64,000 nucleotides of DNA from Mercurialis annua (GCF_937616625.2 NC_065577.1:4629001-4693000); one strand, 5' to 3'; positions 20,039 through 32,479 are shown, counted from the stretch's first letter. The notes: generated by a model not told the origin, from the letters alone. A program made the numbers and translations.

Positions 20039-20801
20039 CCAGTGACGGATGTAGCTAGTGGCCAAGGGGGACACTGGGCCCCCCTAAAATAAAACAAACA
20101 TTTACATATAAGAGGGTTTTAGTGAGCAATGAGTTAGATTGAGGGATTTATCATGTATATTGCCCCATTGTAATATTATATACTCTTTTTTAGTTTTTTG
20201 TCCCTTATAATTTCTCTATACTTTTTTCATCTGATTAAACCCACGACATATTAAAAACATTACCACATAATGTTTGCATGTATTAAAAACTAACAAATAC
20301 ACATAATTTATTAATTATAGTTTTGCAGAAATTTTAAATTAACAATAGTTTTTATATAAGAAGAGAAAATTCTATACAAAAAAATAACAACATTATGATA
20401 CATTAATATAAACCTATTAATTATTAAAAGTAAAATTTTCTATTGCATATATTTTTAATTGTCTTAATTTTTTTAAAATATCAAATATTTATATTTGAGG
20501 TAAATCATAACCAAACCTTTAAAATCACTGAATTTAACCCGTTATGTATATCAATTATAGTCTATTTTAAAGATAGTAAGAACTTTTATATATTTACATC
20601 AAATGGTTGTCATGTTGGCAAAAATCTGATTATATTTAAAATTAGCTATGACTGACAAATAATTTTTTAAAAGAGGTTAAAATGGGGTGATTCTAAAAGA
20701 TATGGTTGGAATGACTTCAAACTTAAAAGTTCGACACTTTTACAATATCAAATCTATTTAATTTGGACCCCCCTCAAGAAAAAGTATGCGTCCGTCACTG
20801 G
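20039..20801. mobile_element. hAT-like TIR element, non-autonomous
   Basis: The ends read CCAGTGACGGA and TCCGTCACTGG. Just inside are GGGCCCCCCTAAAAT and GGACCCCCCTCAAG, a style common in plant hAT-derived elements. The other arm has the uninserted site (TAGCCCCGTCC, near 25826), which confirms an insertion of about 760 bp. The target duplication is hard to define because it lies in a C run (CCCC or GCCCC), so the superfamily is tentative. No transposase frame. Confidence 0.65.
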
Positions 20802-21199
20802 CCCCGTCCAAACCCGGCATGAGCCCGTCAAAATAGTGCATTAGGCTGGCTTTTGGTAGTATATTTGATTGTCTTTCCATCCGTACTTTTATATATAATA
20901 TAGATATAATATATATTACCTATAGTTAATATATTGTGATTTTTTACATAGCTAATTGAAAGAACAAATGGAATGGACAAAAATCAACCAAAGCGACCGG
21001 TTCTGTTCGGTTTAATTTGAAAATTAATTATTTTAAAATTTTAGTTGGGTTTGATTTAAATAAAATAAAATTTTAGCTTGATTCACACGGTAGGAAAAGT
21101 TGGGTGAATATTCCTAAAAAGTAAATATTTAAGTTTAAGAAGATAGAGAAGAAAAGGAAGAAGAGTTTGGTTGGTTGTTGTTTTAGTTATATTTAAATA

Positions 21200-21860
21200 T
21201 ATTATATACACATATATATAAGATACATTTCCGATACATATTTGATACATCTCTGATATATAATTTAGATCGTTCGGTTATTTTTTTTTTATTTTTTTAT
21301 CGATTTAATTAAATCAACCGACTAATTCTATCGGTTTCTTATTATATTTTAAAAAAAAATGGATATATCTCTGATACATATTTAATACATCTCGTAATTA
21401 TACATGATATATATACTTTTCATATTTGATACATAATTTATACATGATAGATTTTTTTTTATGTTTTTAAAAGTTTTTATTACATATATTGTTTATACAT
21501 ATTTGATATATCTTCGTTACGTATTTGATATTTCTTCGATACATGTTTCATACATGTTTGATACATCTCCGATATATATTTAATGTTTTTTTTATACATG
21601 TTTGATACATATTTGATATATTCGATCATTCAATCCATTTTTCATATTTTTTTATACATCTTTTATTTTTAGTTTTATTCAATATATTTTTCAATATCTA
21701 TTTTAATACATCTCTGCGACATATCAAAATTTGTATTACATGTATTGCATGTATAATTTTTATATATAATTAATAAATCTATAATACATAATTTATATAT
21801 AAAAAATATACTATTCATGTACCAGATCCATATTCGGTATGTATCAATAATGTGTCCGGT
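21200..21860. repeat. Degenerate GATACAT-rich repeat
   Basis: The words TTTGATACAT, CTCTGATACAT, CTCCGATACAT and close variants recur many times over about 650 bases without a strict period. It starts just where the arm homology ends (about 21195), so it may mark the inner border of the inverted duplication. No gene is present. Confidence 0.6.
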
Positions 21861-24050
21861 ATATAATTTATAAAATTATATTTAAAAAAAATATTATTTA
21901 TATATTTTTTAAATTTAATAAAAAAATTTAAAATTAAAATTAAAACAAATTATTTTATTATTTTAAAAAAAATAAAAAAAATAAACACCATGTTAGCAGG
22001 TGCACTATGGGTTAGCTTCATGTGAGCAGTTGTATTTGCGTCAGTAGGTCTGACGCGCACTGATGTCAGTGTCATACGCTGACATCAGCGCATATGGTAT
22101 TGGTGTAATATTTTTTTAGAAGGTGGTACTCATAAAATAAAAGTCAATTTTATTGTAAAGGACGAAAATAGTAGCCACTTTTGTGGTAATTTTGTTATCT
22201 TCTCTTTTAAATTTTATTTTTATAATTAATTTTATTTATATCTTTATAATATTATGTAATAACTATATTAACTTAATTTTTTAGGCTTATGGACTTGATT
22301 TACTCATGAAAAATCGAAAAGGTGGATAGACTACAACTAGTATTTTTAGTTATTGTCATTTTTTTATTTTGTTGATAAAAATTGATAAATTTTGCTATTT
22401 GGATATTTTGTAAATTAAAAAAAAAAACTTGATGAAAACTAATTAAAATAGTTTAATAAATTATGGATAAATTTGCTATTATAACACCAAAAAATATCAA
22501 CTCTTGTGACAGAGAACATAATTTGAGTACAATTTCTCAACAAAAAAAAGCATATATAGATTAAATTTATAAATTATTAATTGTACGTTATTTAGCCCGG
22601 GCTGGAAATAATTCCTAGTTCCGCCATTGGCTGCACTTGATATTTTGCAAATAAATACAAAATAATCCTGTTATCTTTTAATAAAAGAATTTCAGGCCTT
22701 TAAAAAATAATTAGGTAGTGTAAAAAATAATTGACCTAACAATATTATTAAAATATAACTCAAATCTTTTAGTAAATAATATTTAAAATTATTGTCAACT
22801 TTTATTAAATACGTGCTTTATATAATATATAAACCAATTACAATGAGACACGTCTTTAAATATGAAATACAAACATTATAACATTAAATATAATAAATAC
22901 ATATATTATTAAATTATTACTTATTACTTATTTTCAAATAATAATTTTTAATAATAATTTATTTGATTCAAAAATAATATATTTTCCTGACACGAAATCT
23001 CGGTTTGAGACCGGTGTTAGGAACTTTACTTAAATAAACTTTTGAGGAACAAACATTCTCTTTTAAATTAAAATATAATTACATATTTATTTATAAATTA
23101 TGAGACTTTTATTTAAATAAATTATCATAGTTAAATACTTATACACAAATTATAATACTCTATACTACTGCAGACAACTATAATTTAAAACCTTATGTAG
23201 AGCATCTCCAATGATATTTTTTATTTTAAAGAGCACATTTAGTAAAATAAAGAGTATCTTTAATATAAAGAGTAACATATTTAAATTTACTCCAATAGAC
23301 TCTTTAATAATAACTCTTTATTTTATTTTTATTTTTATAAATGATATTAAAAAATATAAAACGTTAATAATATTGATTTATTTATTCAATTTTAAAATTC
23401 AAAAATTCAAAATACTATATTTCAAATGAAAATAACCAACTTATTTTAAAATTTGAAAGTTTATCTTTTTAAAAATAAAGTAGAGAGTGAAAGTGGCTCT
23501 CCACATGTAGAGAGTTATTTTCACTCTCTTCTTTAAATTTGAATTTTAGAGTGTGCATTGGACTTTAATTTGTGTGCATTGGACTTTAATTTTAGAGATA
23601 TATATTATATATAATTATACGTAAAAATTAAAATTATACGTAATAATTTTTACTTATATGTGTGTATTAGTTTATATATTTTATTTTCATATATGTATCT
23701 ACACACATATTATATTTATACAAAAATATTTCAATAAATAAATTTTATATTTATTTATACATATATAAATATGAATAAAAATAATATTATTGTAAACTTC
23801 GGTTTTTCGGTCGGTTCGGTTAACCACTAGTTGAAATCAAACCAAAACCAAAAACCATACTTTTTTATAATTTGAAACCAAACCAATCCATTTTAACCAA
23901 ACCAAAATTAATTTCGGGTTGGTTTGGATCGGATTAATGGTTTGGTTCGGTTTTTGCTCACCGCTAGGTAAGAGTGTCCAAAATACCGGCTCGGAGATAA
24001 AGTTCCTTACTGCTGCATATCTAATCAGACCAGAGATATTGCGAGAAGTT
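21860..24050. other. AT-rich palindrome spacer, left part
   Basis: No credible gene. It holds a possible MITE at about 23200-23580 (starts GAGCATCTCCAATG, ends near a complementary GTGCATTGGAC) and a truncated hAT MITE at 23575-23966, described separately. The rest is low-complexity A/T DNA. Confidence 0.5.
23575..23966 (-). mobile_element. Truncated copy of hAT MITE (38039 family)
   Basis: Matches the reverse complement of 38039 to about 38425, including the end TGCTCACCGCTA and the GGTTTGGTTCGGTT-rich body. The other terminus is missing. A second copy of the family thus lies close to the palindrome centre. Confidence 0.75.
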
Positions 24051-24054
24051 AGTA

Positions 24055-24106
24055 CTTGTTTAGTTCCACATTACTCTTAACTTGTTTAGTTCCACATTAC
24101 TCTTAC
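24055..24106. repeat. 26-bp tandem duplication
   Basis: CTTGTTTAGTTCCACATTAC plus six more bases is repeated twice in direct succession (units start at 24055 and 24081). Confidence 0.85.
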
Positions 24107-24725
24107 TGACCACCGCATACATCTTATGAATGCCAAATTCAGATTGTTCGAGACTATGAATATCAACAATATTTGTATCAGAGAAAATTGGATGCAACAG
24201 TAGCCAAGCTCTTTCAGAAGTTCAGAATCGCTGATCCAAAGTTAATAAGCTATCATACTTTGTTAACTCATGAAAAAGATGAGCAGCACAATGAAATTTA
24301 ACTTTATTTATAAAACTATAAGATTAATGTGACCTCATTCGAGACAGTAGAACCGAGGTTTAAACTTTAAATCTCTAAGGTATCAGATTTCAGAATGCCA
24401 ACTAAAACAAATCCACCAGTTCAAGAAGATCAAGTTTTCAATTATTTCAGGTATGAATGAAATTTTCTCAGGCCAATACATTATGGAACTTAATAATATT
24501 AATTTTGTTTGACATAAAAGCTTTTTAAAATTGATAATAGCAACTATTCTAAATTGAATAGTATACAAACTTAAATCAACTATTCTAAACAACTCAATCA
24601 AAAACTTGAGTTGTAATTAATAAAAACAACCTACTAAACAAGATTTATGGAGTCGTAATTAATAACAGATTAATATATCATAGTTTGAACAATAAACTAA
24701 GGCCAGAGTGCCTAATGATAAAGCA

Positions 24726-25277
24726 TTAGAATGAAATAGTATAGGGTAACGCATAGATATCAGCCTGTGGTAGATTCCGGGCACAGGGCCAAAAGGAAGA
24801 CGCCTCATCGCCTGGTTCGTCATGCTGATAAATTTTGATTCTCTTGTCACAACGAATATCTTGCGTTTTCGTGGCAGAAAGCCAACTCTGATCATCAAAG
24901 TTAGTTTGATGATAAACAACAGGTGGTGCAGTCCAATCCCCAAACAAGGTTTTGTATAAAACTTCTGCTTTGAATAGCTTCTTCTCAGATTTTCCTCTCT
25001 TTTCCTCTCTTTTTCTCTTATGGCGGCTCCGAGTACTGTCTGATGAAAGAGTGTGATGACAGACTGGTCGGCCATGTTCCTCAGTCAAGCTACTTCTTCC
25101 AGGTTCGTCATCGTCCTTCCGCTTCGAAAGAAGTTTGCTGTGTGAAGTGGATTTCTTGTGTTGTATCTTAGATCGCTTCTCTTTTTTCAGTTTATCAGTT
25201 AATGGTTTATTCAAGTCGCTCTTAATGGTTTGGCTCACGGCCTCACCGTTGCTCAGGTAAGGATAGCACCGTGACAT
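24726..25277 (-). CDS. Plant-specific lysine-rich protein, MSRC-start family
   Basis: A 183-residue protein starting MSRCYPYLSNGEAV. The middle (about 20-105) is rich in Lys, Arg and Ser with several basic runs (KKEKRSKIQHKKS, RHKRKREEK) that would serve as nuclear localisation signals. The C-terminus (WLSATKTQD, then SFWPCARNLPQADIYALPY) resembles, from memory and unsearched, a conserved plant family of unknown function whose members begin MSRCFP and end in a similar ALPYT motif. The upstream in-frame TTG is not used; the ATG at 25277 fits that family start. It is the only clear non-F-box host gene here and lies in the palindrome spacer. The whole frame is one exon; if relatives have introns it may be a retrocopy. 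The role is unknown. Confidence 0.75.
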   Translation of the reverse strand: MSRCYPYLSNGEAVSQTIKSDLNKPLTDKLKKEKRSKIQHKKSTSHSKLLSKRKDDDEPGRSSLTEEHGRPVCHHTLSSDSTRSRHKRKREEKRGKSEKKLFKAEVLYKTLFGDWTAPPVVYHQTNFDDQSWLSATKTQDIRCDKRIKIYQHDEPGDEASSFWPCARNLPQADIYALPYTISF

Positions 25278-25380
25278 TGCTCTCTCAATCAAAATCGAAA
25301 AGGGTTTACTGTCTTGCTAGGGTTTCTCTGATCTTTGGGAGAAGAAAGAATGTGAGCAGTAGATTGATATCATAAACTTG

Positions 25381-25392
25381 ATTTATATAAGA
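25381..25392 (-). promoter_or_regulatory. TATA box of lysine-rich protein gene
   Basis: The minus strand reads TTATATAAAT about 105 bases before the ATG at 25277, a usual plant spacing for a short leader. Confidence 0.45.
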
Positions 25393-25439
25393 AAAGAAGG
25401 TGTAGTGCTAATAAGGAAAATTCGACTAAAGTGGAAACT

Positions 25440-28400
25440 AAGTAGATAACAACCAACCAAACTCTTCTTCCTTTTCTTCTCTATCTTCTTAAACCAAATA
25501 TTTACTTTTTAGGAATATTCACCCAATTAACTTTTCCTACCGTGTGAATCAAGCTAAAATTTTATTTTATTTAAATCAAACCGAACTAAAATTCTAAAAT
25601 AATTAATTTTCAAATTAAACCGAACAGAACCGGTCGCTTTCGTTGATTTTTGTCCATTCCATTTATTCTTTCAATTAGCAATGTAAAAAATCACGCAATA
25701 TATTAAGTATAGGTAATATATTATATCTATACTATATATAAAAGTACGGATGGAAAGACAATCAATATACTACCAAAAGCCACCCTAATGCACTATTTCG
25801 ACGGGTTCGTGCCGGGTTTGGACGGGGCTACATTAATATTTTTACGATATTGACAGTTCGAGCCCGCCCATAAAAAGCGGGCTTTTCTCGGGTTCGGACT
25901 TTTAATATTGTAAAAATGTTAATTGATGATATTTTGGGTGATATTAATTTTATTGATACTGAATTCTAGTTTTTTTTTTGTCTGAGTTTATATTTTGTCT
26001 TAGTTTTAGTTGGTAAGACTTGTGGTAAGACAACACCAATTGTACTTCTAAAATAGTACACACTTCGTAAATTAATTTTATCAAGTATGGAAGTGATAAT
26101 TTTACTTCTGGTACCATTTGGAATTTTGGGTAACATATTTTAGAAGAATAAGAGTGCCACTAATTCTATAGTCCTAGCTGAAACAATTATAATTGTTTAT
26201 ATTTGGTATTTTATTCCTTAGGATTAGGACCTTTAACTTTAATTTACAATTCTGAAGTGTTTGAGTTCAAACAAAGAGCAGGAGGGATGACTATAGTTGT
26301 GGTGGTGAATAGATTCACAAGTATTATTGTGAGTCATTTTATAGAACCAAACTTACGGATAATTGATTCTAGGTGTCACTATATTTTCAAGAATTGTAAA
26401 ATGGTGAACGAACTTCAAAACGTCACAATATGATTACTAAACTTTTAAATATGTGATTTTTTGAGGTTTTTAAGGGTTTTACGGTCAAATTATATATATG
26501 TAATAATCAAAATTTGATTATTTATAACAAATAATACCTTATATTATATATTTACACACAATAAACAAAAAATCAACTCGAAATATTTTTCTTCAGTGAT
26601 AAAAATCTTTCTATCTTAACATAACTAACTAGTATAGTAACTAAAATGTTACATTTTAAAGTACGGTCACCATTTTATAATATTTGAAAAGTATAGTGAA
26701 CTCGAAAATAAATGACCCCAAACTTACATTTGTACATCTGCTTCTTCTACAAGCAGCACTTTTATTTCTTGGGGCTGTTTTATGTTACATAGTTATGGTA
26801 GAGACTAAATGTAAAATAGCTGAGGAAGAAAGAAATGTAAACTTATAATCCAAATGTATCATGTATAAAGTTTTATATTCTTATTAATATTTCTATTTTC
26901 ATTTTTCTGTTTTTTCAAATTATTGTTTTAATATCATAATTTAAATTTTATTAATTTTTAAATAATTAAATTACTATTATACAACATTAACATTAGTTTT
27001 AGAATATATTGATTAAAATTACTAGTAATTAATCAAATATTAAAAAAATCAATTGCATATTCATTTGTTCCCGTCCTTTTTATGGGTCAAATTAGCGGGA
27101 GAAGAAAATGAATGCAGGCGTTAGAAAAATTAATAAATTAGAAACAAAAAGGTCATCTGATTATCGATTAAAGCAAATGGCAGGGATAAATTGAATTGAA
27201 GGGATTTGAAGAGGTGATGCTCCCTCATGCCTTAGTTGACTCAAGTGACCCTAGTGTTTCTTTATCGGTGTACTGCCGGTCATTAGCTCTAATACACTGT
27301 GAAGAACCGATATTTTATGACGAGTCTTACATGAGTTATACAAAATGTTCTATTTGGGTGATGAGAGAGTATGGTGCAGCAGAATCTTGGACAAAACAAT
27401 TTTCTGTAGATTTACCAAATCCTGGAGCTTTACTGAGGGTGCTAAGCTTTCAACGGCATGGTGGAATTCTTATTGAGGATAGCAATAGTGAGATAGCTTC
27501 TTATGACCCCCGGACACAAAAGGTCACCCCTCTTTGCTTCCATGGATACATCTTCGAAGTGCATTCTTACATGGAGAGCCTTGTTTTACTCAAGAACAGA
27601 CTCAATTAGAAGAGTAAGACTGGACCTTAGTAATCTTAGGTTTAACTTTATGTATTTCTGTCTTTTGGTATCTATGCATTTTTAATCTGTTTAAGTAGGT
27701 TTAACTTAATGTATTTCTGTCTTTTGTTTTTACTGATCATGAAATTATAAATAGCTAAATTAACCTTCTTTTTGTTGAAGTTTATGATACCTATGTAACT
27801 GAAAATTTGATATTGTTGGTCATGTTAATATGTAATGGTTTGATATGTGTGTCTGGATGAAAATTATGGTCTGTCTATTTATTTGAGGGTGTGTGTGTGA
27901 AATGACTGCAAAGTGATTAGTGTCTAGCTCTTATGATTTTAAAAATGATTTCTCCTAGTTGATTGTTTTAGATCATATCCATGTAGGACTATTGGCTTCA
28001 AATTGATTGTTTATGGCTTTGGCTCTCATTCTTGGTTGAACGATGTTGTCTTTTGGCTTGTATATAGAACACAATGAGCAATTTAAAGAAATAATGGTTC
28101 CTATGCATTAGTCCTCTCTCAAATTTTCCATTTATTTAATGTGTGGCCAATCACTTGATACATATATTATAGAAATTTGATAAGCAATTTTATCTTGGTT
28201 ATATGGTGGATTTTTTCTTTTGAAAATTGAACATGTTCGGTGGAGAACAATCTTGGAACATTTTAATTAGTCCTCATGGGCGGTTCTTGGAGAATCAATT
28301 AAGGGAGGATCAGCTTTGGTAAATATACGCACGCTCTGTTTCTCATCAGTGAAATACAATCTTGTAACTTCTACGAGACAAGCGAAAAACACATTACACA

Positions 28401-29820
28401 TTAGCACCAGCCTGCATGGCCAGTTCTCTGCATCCTTCTTTATCCCTACATGATAATTAGGAAATCAAGATTGCGTCGGAAACAGAAACTAATGTCAATC
28501 ATAACAGAAAAAGATGGCTGTAACAATGTGTTCCTGACATGGAACGATTTATGGAAGCAGTGAGGAACTCTCTGTATGCCCAATTCAGGTAATTCAAACT
28601 AAAACAGTGTCTAAACTTCATTCATCCTTTTTCAGTAACATGTTTAACTTGTTCCAGGTCAGGGGTTCACTGCTTATGTTCATATCTACTATCCTCGCTT
28701 TTATGGCTGTTGGTGGGTTCCTGTCTTTTGTTGAGGAAATGATAGTATTTTCTTCCTCAAAATTTGTTTCTATCAATAATCAACAAATTCATTTCATATG
28801 AAGGTATGAACTTCTGTTCAAGTACTATTGCATTTTAACTTTTTTTTTTTTATTAATGAACTCAAGATATCATAGTTCCGGAGACTTTAAGACTAATTTA
28901 GCTTATGTAACCAAACTGAATAATCGAAACCAAATTGGCTACATATTCGAACTCTCGAAGAGAGAAAATTTATTTGCTACCAAAAAGGGAAAAGCTAATT
29001 TGCCAATTTAGTGATGATGGTTATCGTATTAGTGAATTTCTAAGTCATCCTTTTGGAATTGAAGCTATGTTAAACAACAAGACTATGGCAAATTTTTAAT
29101 CCGTTGGTGCCAATACAAGAAAATTGTACTGTTGACATGCTTTCTTGCAATGTCATTCCTCATGAAAAAAGAAATTTCGCCATTACTCTTAATGCTTAGG
29201 TTGTTTTCATGTATAGGTTGATTTCTTGAAAGTAATTTAAGTGAAAAATTAGGAGTTTTGCATTTTCAGATGGTCAAAAGTCAAAACCTGATTTGTTGTC
29301 CTCTACGTATTTTCCCTATGAACAGAATAGGAGTTTTCATTTCGTACTACGTAGTTGAATATTGATGGAAATTTAGGGATAATATTTTGTGTAGGGGTTT
29401 CAGGATGTTGGAGATGAAGAGAAGCTAGGATAGTTTCCTGAATCGGTGTCTTGTTCATACTAGAAGATCAACTAGTAATGCATTCTCTTTGGCATTTGAA
29501 TTTGATTTGAATGCTAACCTCAACATATTTTGAGCAAGCATGCGTTCTTGAGTGATAATGTCAAAGCGGATTGCAACTGATGAAATAGACGCGATCTGAA
29601 TAAGCAGGCTGTTATCAGCTGAAAGGTGGCGGGGTTGGTCACAGTGGAGGAGTTGATTTTAGATTTGAGTTCAGATATGTTTTTAGTGAAGAGAAAGTTT
29701 AGAGTTTTATGTGAACATTAAAATTTTATTTATTTAGCCACATCAAATAATAAAAATTTAATTTCTAATGCTATGTCAGTTTCGTTTGTGGTCCACTAAT
29801 GGGAAAATATATAAATGTAA
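25440..29820 (-). repeat. Right arm (inner part) of large inverted duplication
   Basis: Reverse-complement match to 7620-21195 (anchors listed there). Differences include an extra block at about 26320-26845, a deletion that removed the 5' part of the F-box gene at 27207, and a different 350-base stretch at about 28960-29310. It continues outward to 34185 in the same mirrored order as 1300-7620. Confidence 0.85.
27207..27609 (+). pseudogene. 5'-truncated F-box gene copy (FBA C-terminal part only)
   Basis: Mirror copy of the gene at 15573-16673. It keeps about the last 134 residues, with only a few substitutions (EEL to EEV, YCQSL to YCRSL) and a changed C-terminus. The promoter, start, F-box and first 232 residues are gone. 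The break joins upstream DNA (GAAGGG) to the coding sequence (GAAGAG) through a shared ATTT, so a microhomology deletion of about 900 bases explains it. The open frame has no proper start before an internal ATG at 27214. It cannot make an F-box protein. Confidence 0.9.
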
Positions 29821-29829
29821 TTGTAACGC

Positions 29830-31130
29830 GTCGTTAACTAGTAATTGCAACAGTTTTAAATTCGTTTCCAAATTGGCGTAGCCATTGCATATATTTACTT
29901 ATAAAGCATATACTGGCATTATTTGTCAATGAACATGCAAATGTGACATGAATGTGGAGTTAAAGATGAATATTATCAAATATCTCAATAAATTTACAAA
30001 GAGAAAAGAGTATTACAAGAGAGTAGGTAAGGTTGGTTGAACCGGGAACAGCAGCCAGTCTGGTTTGTTATACTTTAAAACTCGGATTTCTGATTCAGCC
30101 GTTAATAGAGGCGTTCCACAAAAAAAAAAGGCAAAACTCATTTTTGTTACTAATACTATCACGTTATCAGATACAGCAAGAAAAAAAAATAGAGTTAACA
30201 ACATGCTTCTGATAGTTTTTGCAATGCATTTCCATTCAAACTTTTCTTTAAGGGTGTGCAACCGGTCATCAATTGTGGAGCACCATGGATGGACATCCGA
30301 TTGTGTAAAATGTTGTATTCGTTTGGTTCGGTCAATTTGGCTAAAACCAAACAAATTGATTATAATTGCTAGTGTAGTGAACCGACCGAGTAAGTAACAT
30401 TAACCAAAATTGAACTGACAGAATCAACTAAAATTACAAAAATTTCAAAACCAAACCGATCGTATAAGTCATATTGGGTTAATTCGGCCGGTTCTAATAA
30501 TCTAGATTATCTAAGTCACAAACTGATAATTATTCAAAATTGAATCAACATGTATCACTAAAGCAAATCAACTGAAAGTAATCGGTTTGGTCGGTAACAT
30601 CAAATTGGTGAAAAAATCTCCTGTCTCCTGTCTATTTCTCTACGAATGTTACTACCCTAGTCCCTCGAGACAGACATGCCCCTTCTTTTTCCTTTTCGAA
30701 ATAGCTTCTAAACATAATTTTTGTCAACAAAGGTAGAATAATGAAAAAAATAGAGCTTCATCTACTTGGCAAATTATTGCTTGGCCATTCCAAGATTAGG
30801 GTAACAACACACGTGCTGTTGGAGGAGCAGCACCATCGGAGAAGCAGAACTGATAGCAGAACAAACACAAAAAATGTTTGGTGCATTTTAGTTTTTCTAG
30901 CTGAATATAGCTAAAATCTTTTTATTTGTCTTTAATCAAACTAATAACGTATATAAATGACAATCGAGAATTGAGTACAATCAAATGTTTACTGAGGGAA
31001 GACGGTCATTTTCAACTACATAAACCATTTATATGCTGTTTGTACCAATGCGAAACTTATTAACTTAAACAGGAGAAATTTGGATTAACAGTTGATTTAC
31101 AGAGTAATGTATTTGAAACGTGCAAAATAA
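29830..31130. other. Intergenic DNA with degraded GGTTCGGT-type MITE
   Basis: About 30250-30600 carries repeated GGTTTGGTTCGG/CCGAACC-like words (for example CGTTTGGTTCGGTCAATTTG), suggesting an old hAT MITE. The overlapping open frames on both strands at 30013-30397 are products of this repeat. No gene is supported. Confidence 0.45.
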
Positions 31131-31139
31131 ACCATTTAC

Positions 31140-31400
31140 ATGAAGCCAATTCACTACTTATCTGAAGCAGAATTTTACAATGTCTTCTAAAGCTTAGTAC
31201 CCTAACTAACCCTCCATAATCTTGCAAAACAAACTACGTGGTGGTTTTCTCCAACCGCACTTATTCAACACCCAAATGCAACAATCATAATACCAAACAC
31301 TACCAGAGAAATCATACGACATAAATCATCACAAACCAAAACATTAAGCATCATCATAAACATTTTAGATGCCAATAGTCCTCCATGAATTAACCTGACC
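31140..31400 (-). pseudogene. F-box (FBA C-terminal) relic
   Basis: On the minus strand this reads the degraded sequence of the relics at 4668-4980 and 6085-6510: a NKCGWRKP-like segment, then GATTATGGAGGGTTAGTTAG, then AGTAGTGAATTGGCTTCATG. It has several stops and frame breaks. It is the mirror partner of the plus-strand relics. Confidence 0.6.
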
Positions 31401-31683
31401 TAAAACCATAAACTCTGTTCATTTTAGAATCATAACCTGATGCTCGCACATATTCGTCCCCTTGAATGAAGGGATGGCCATATTTTCAATAAGACACCCA
31501 GACCAAACAGTAACATGAACACACAATCCCAAATTTTCAGTTACATAAATATCATAAAATTCATCAAAAGGACGGTTAAATTGGGGGATTATGCGCGTTT
31601 CAGTTTCATGATCAAAGAAAGCATCAAAAAACCAAAAATATATACGGTGAAACCTAATTGAGCAGTGTATTTTTAGAATAGTT

Positions 31684-31768
31684 TGCTAAGAATTCACTTA
31701 CTCTTGTAAGCTTGCTTTAAACTTCTTGTTGTTCCTTTTCCCTTGACTAAAATGAGGCTCCCCATCTC
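31684..31768 (-). pseudogene. F-box gene C-terminal fragment
   Basis: The minus strand has a frame reading GSLILVKGK and then sequence close to the KGKRNNKK...KAS tail of the copy at 2989-4122, including its 3' UTR. It is joined directly to repeat R (31760 on), which cuts it off from any upstream coding part. Confidence 0.6.
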
Positions 31769-32065
31769 TGGAATTGGGTGGATCCGCCAGAAGGAGGGCC
31801 AAAGGTTACCGCAGTTGTGGTGGGCCTGGTGGCAGCCATAACATTAACTGAGAGTTTCATGCCAGTTCAACATTAATGCGGTTGCTGCAAATTTTGTTTA
31901 AAGTATATGTATATTTGAAAATAATTTTGGTCAAATTAGTTAAGTTGCTAATAGTAAAGTCAACAAGTATTGTTGCAATTACTTTCCGAATCCGAAAACA
32001 GGATACTGCTTAAAAAACTCCTTTAGGGTACTTTGCTGGGCTCAATATTTTTTAGAAACAGAACA
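31760..32065 (+). repeat. Dispersed repeat R, copy 2
   Basis: Diverged copy of the unit at 41545-41850 (start GGAATTGGGTGGATCCGCCA; later GCAACAAGTATTG-like and TAGGGTACTTTGC segments). It holds extra sequence near 31800-31870. It mirrors copy 1 at 5391-5680 within the palindrome. Confidence 0.65.
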
Positions 32066-32297
32066 GCAAACTAAACTTAGAAGCAATTGTGACAATAAAT
32101 TATAACGATTTTTAAAAAACAATTAACTGCCAAATTTATTTTTAGCTGTGTTAGCAGTAAAGCAAAACACAGCTTCAATAAAATCACATAAAAGCGTGTC
32201 AAATTACCACGGATTACATGAAGAACAAACAAATATGTAATTTCAGATAATTAAAACAAAACAATAAAAATGAAAATTTAGAATACAGACGCGAATT

Positions 32298-32322
32298 AAT
32301 TATATATATATATATATATATA
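32298..32322. repeat. (TA)n microsatellite
   Basis: About a dozen uninterrupted TA units in otherwise AT-rich DNA. Confidence 0.9.
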
Positions 32323-32479
32323 AATAAACAATCTAATTGATTTTAAAGATTTGTTACAATACATAATCAAAATCATCTTTAACAACATCACATTAAAAAA
32401 ACTTTCAGTTTACCACATATTACATGAACAACGAATAATAAACTATTTCAGGCAATTTTATTTGTCCATATGGACGATA

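Larger units (their letters stand above)
7620..21195 (+). repeat. Left arm (inner part) of large inverted duplication
   Basis: Apart from later insertions, this stretch matches the reverse complement of 25440-29820 and of 34380-37380. Checked anchors: 20800-21190 with 25450-25840; 18500-18725 with 26100-26330; 16910-17150 with 26965-27195; 15573-15970 with 27225-27609; 14400-14960 with 28190-28900; 13365-14340 with 34740-37200; 7620-8090 with 29430-29820. Identity varies from roughly 85 to 98 percent by eye. Insertions unique to this arm are the Reina element, the MULE, the hAT-like element and the block 18750-20030. Confidence 0.85.

Noticed and set aside
21860..23200. CRISPR-like or satellite arrays
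   Set aside because: No regular direct repeats with unique spacers, and the genome is a plant; the repeats are short A/T words.
24659..25075. 138-codon minus-strand frame overlapping the lysine-rich gene
   Set aside because: Alternative frame of 24726-25277; it lacks the conserved start and end of that protein.
25726..25970. Helitron starting TCTATACTATATATAAAAGT at 25726 (and its mirror near 20905)
   Set aside because: The start is Helitron-like and follows an A, but no hairpin lies at the right distance from the nearest CTAG (25966), so no 3' end could be set.
30013..30397. Overlapping open frames on both strands
   Set aside because: They lie in a degraded MITE-like region with no protein motif.
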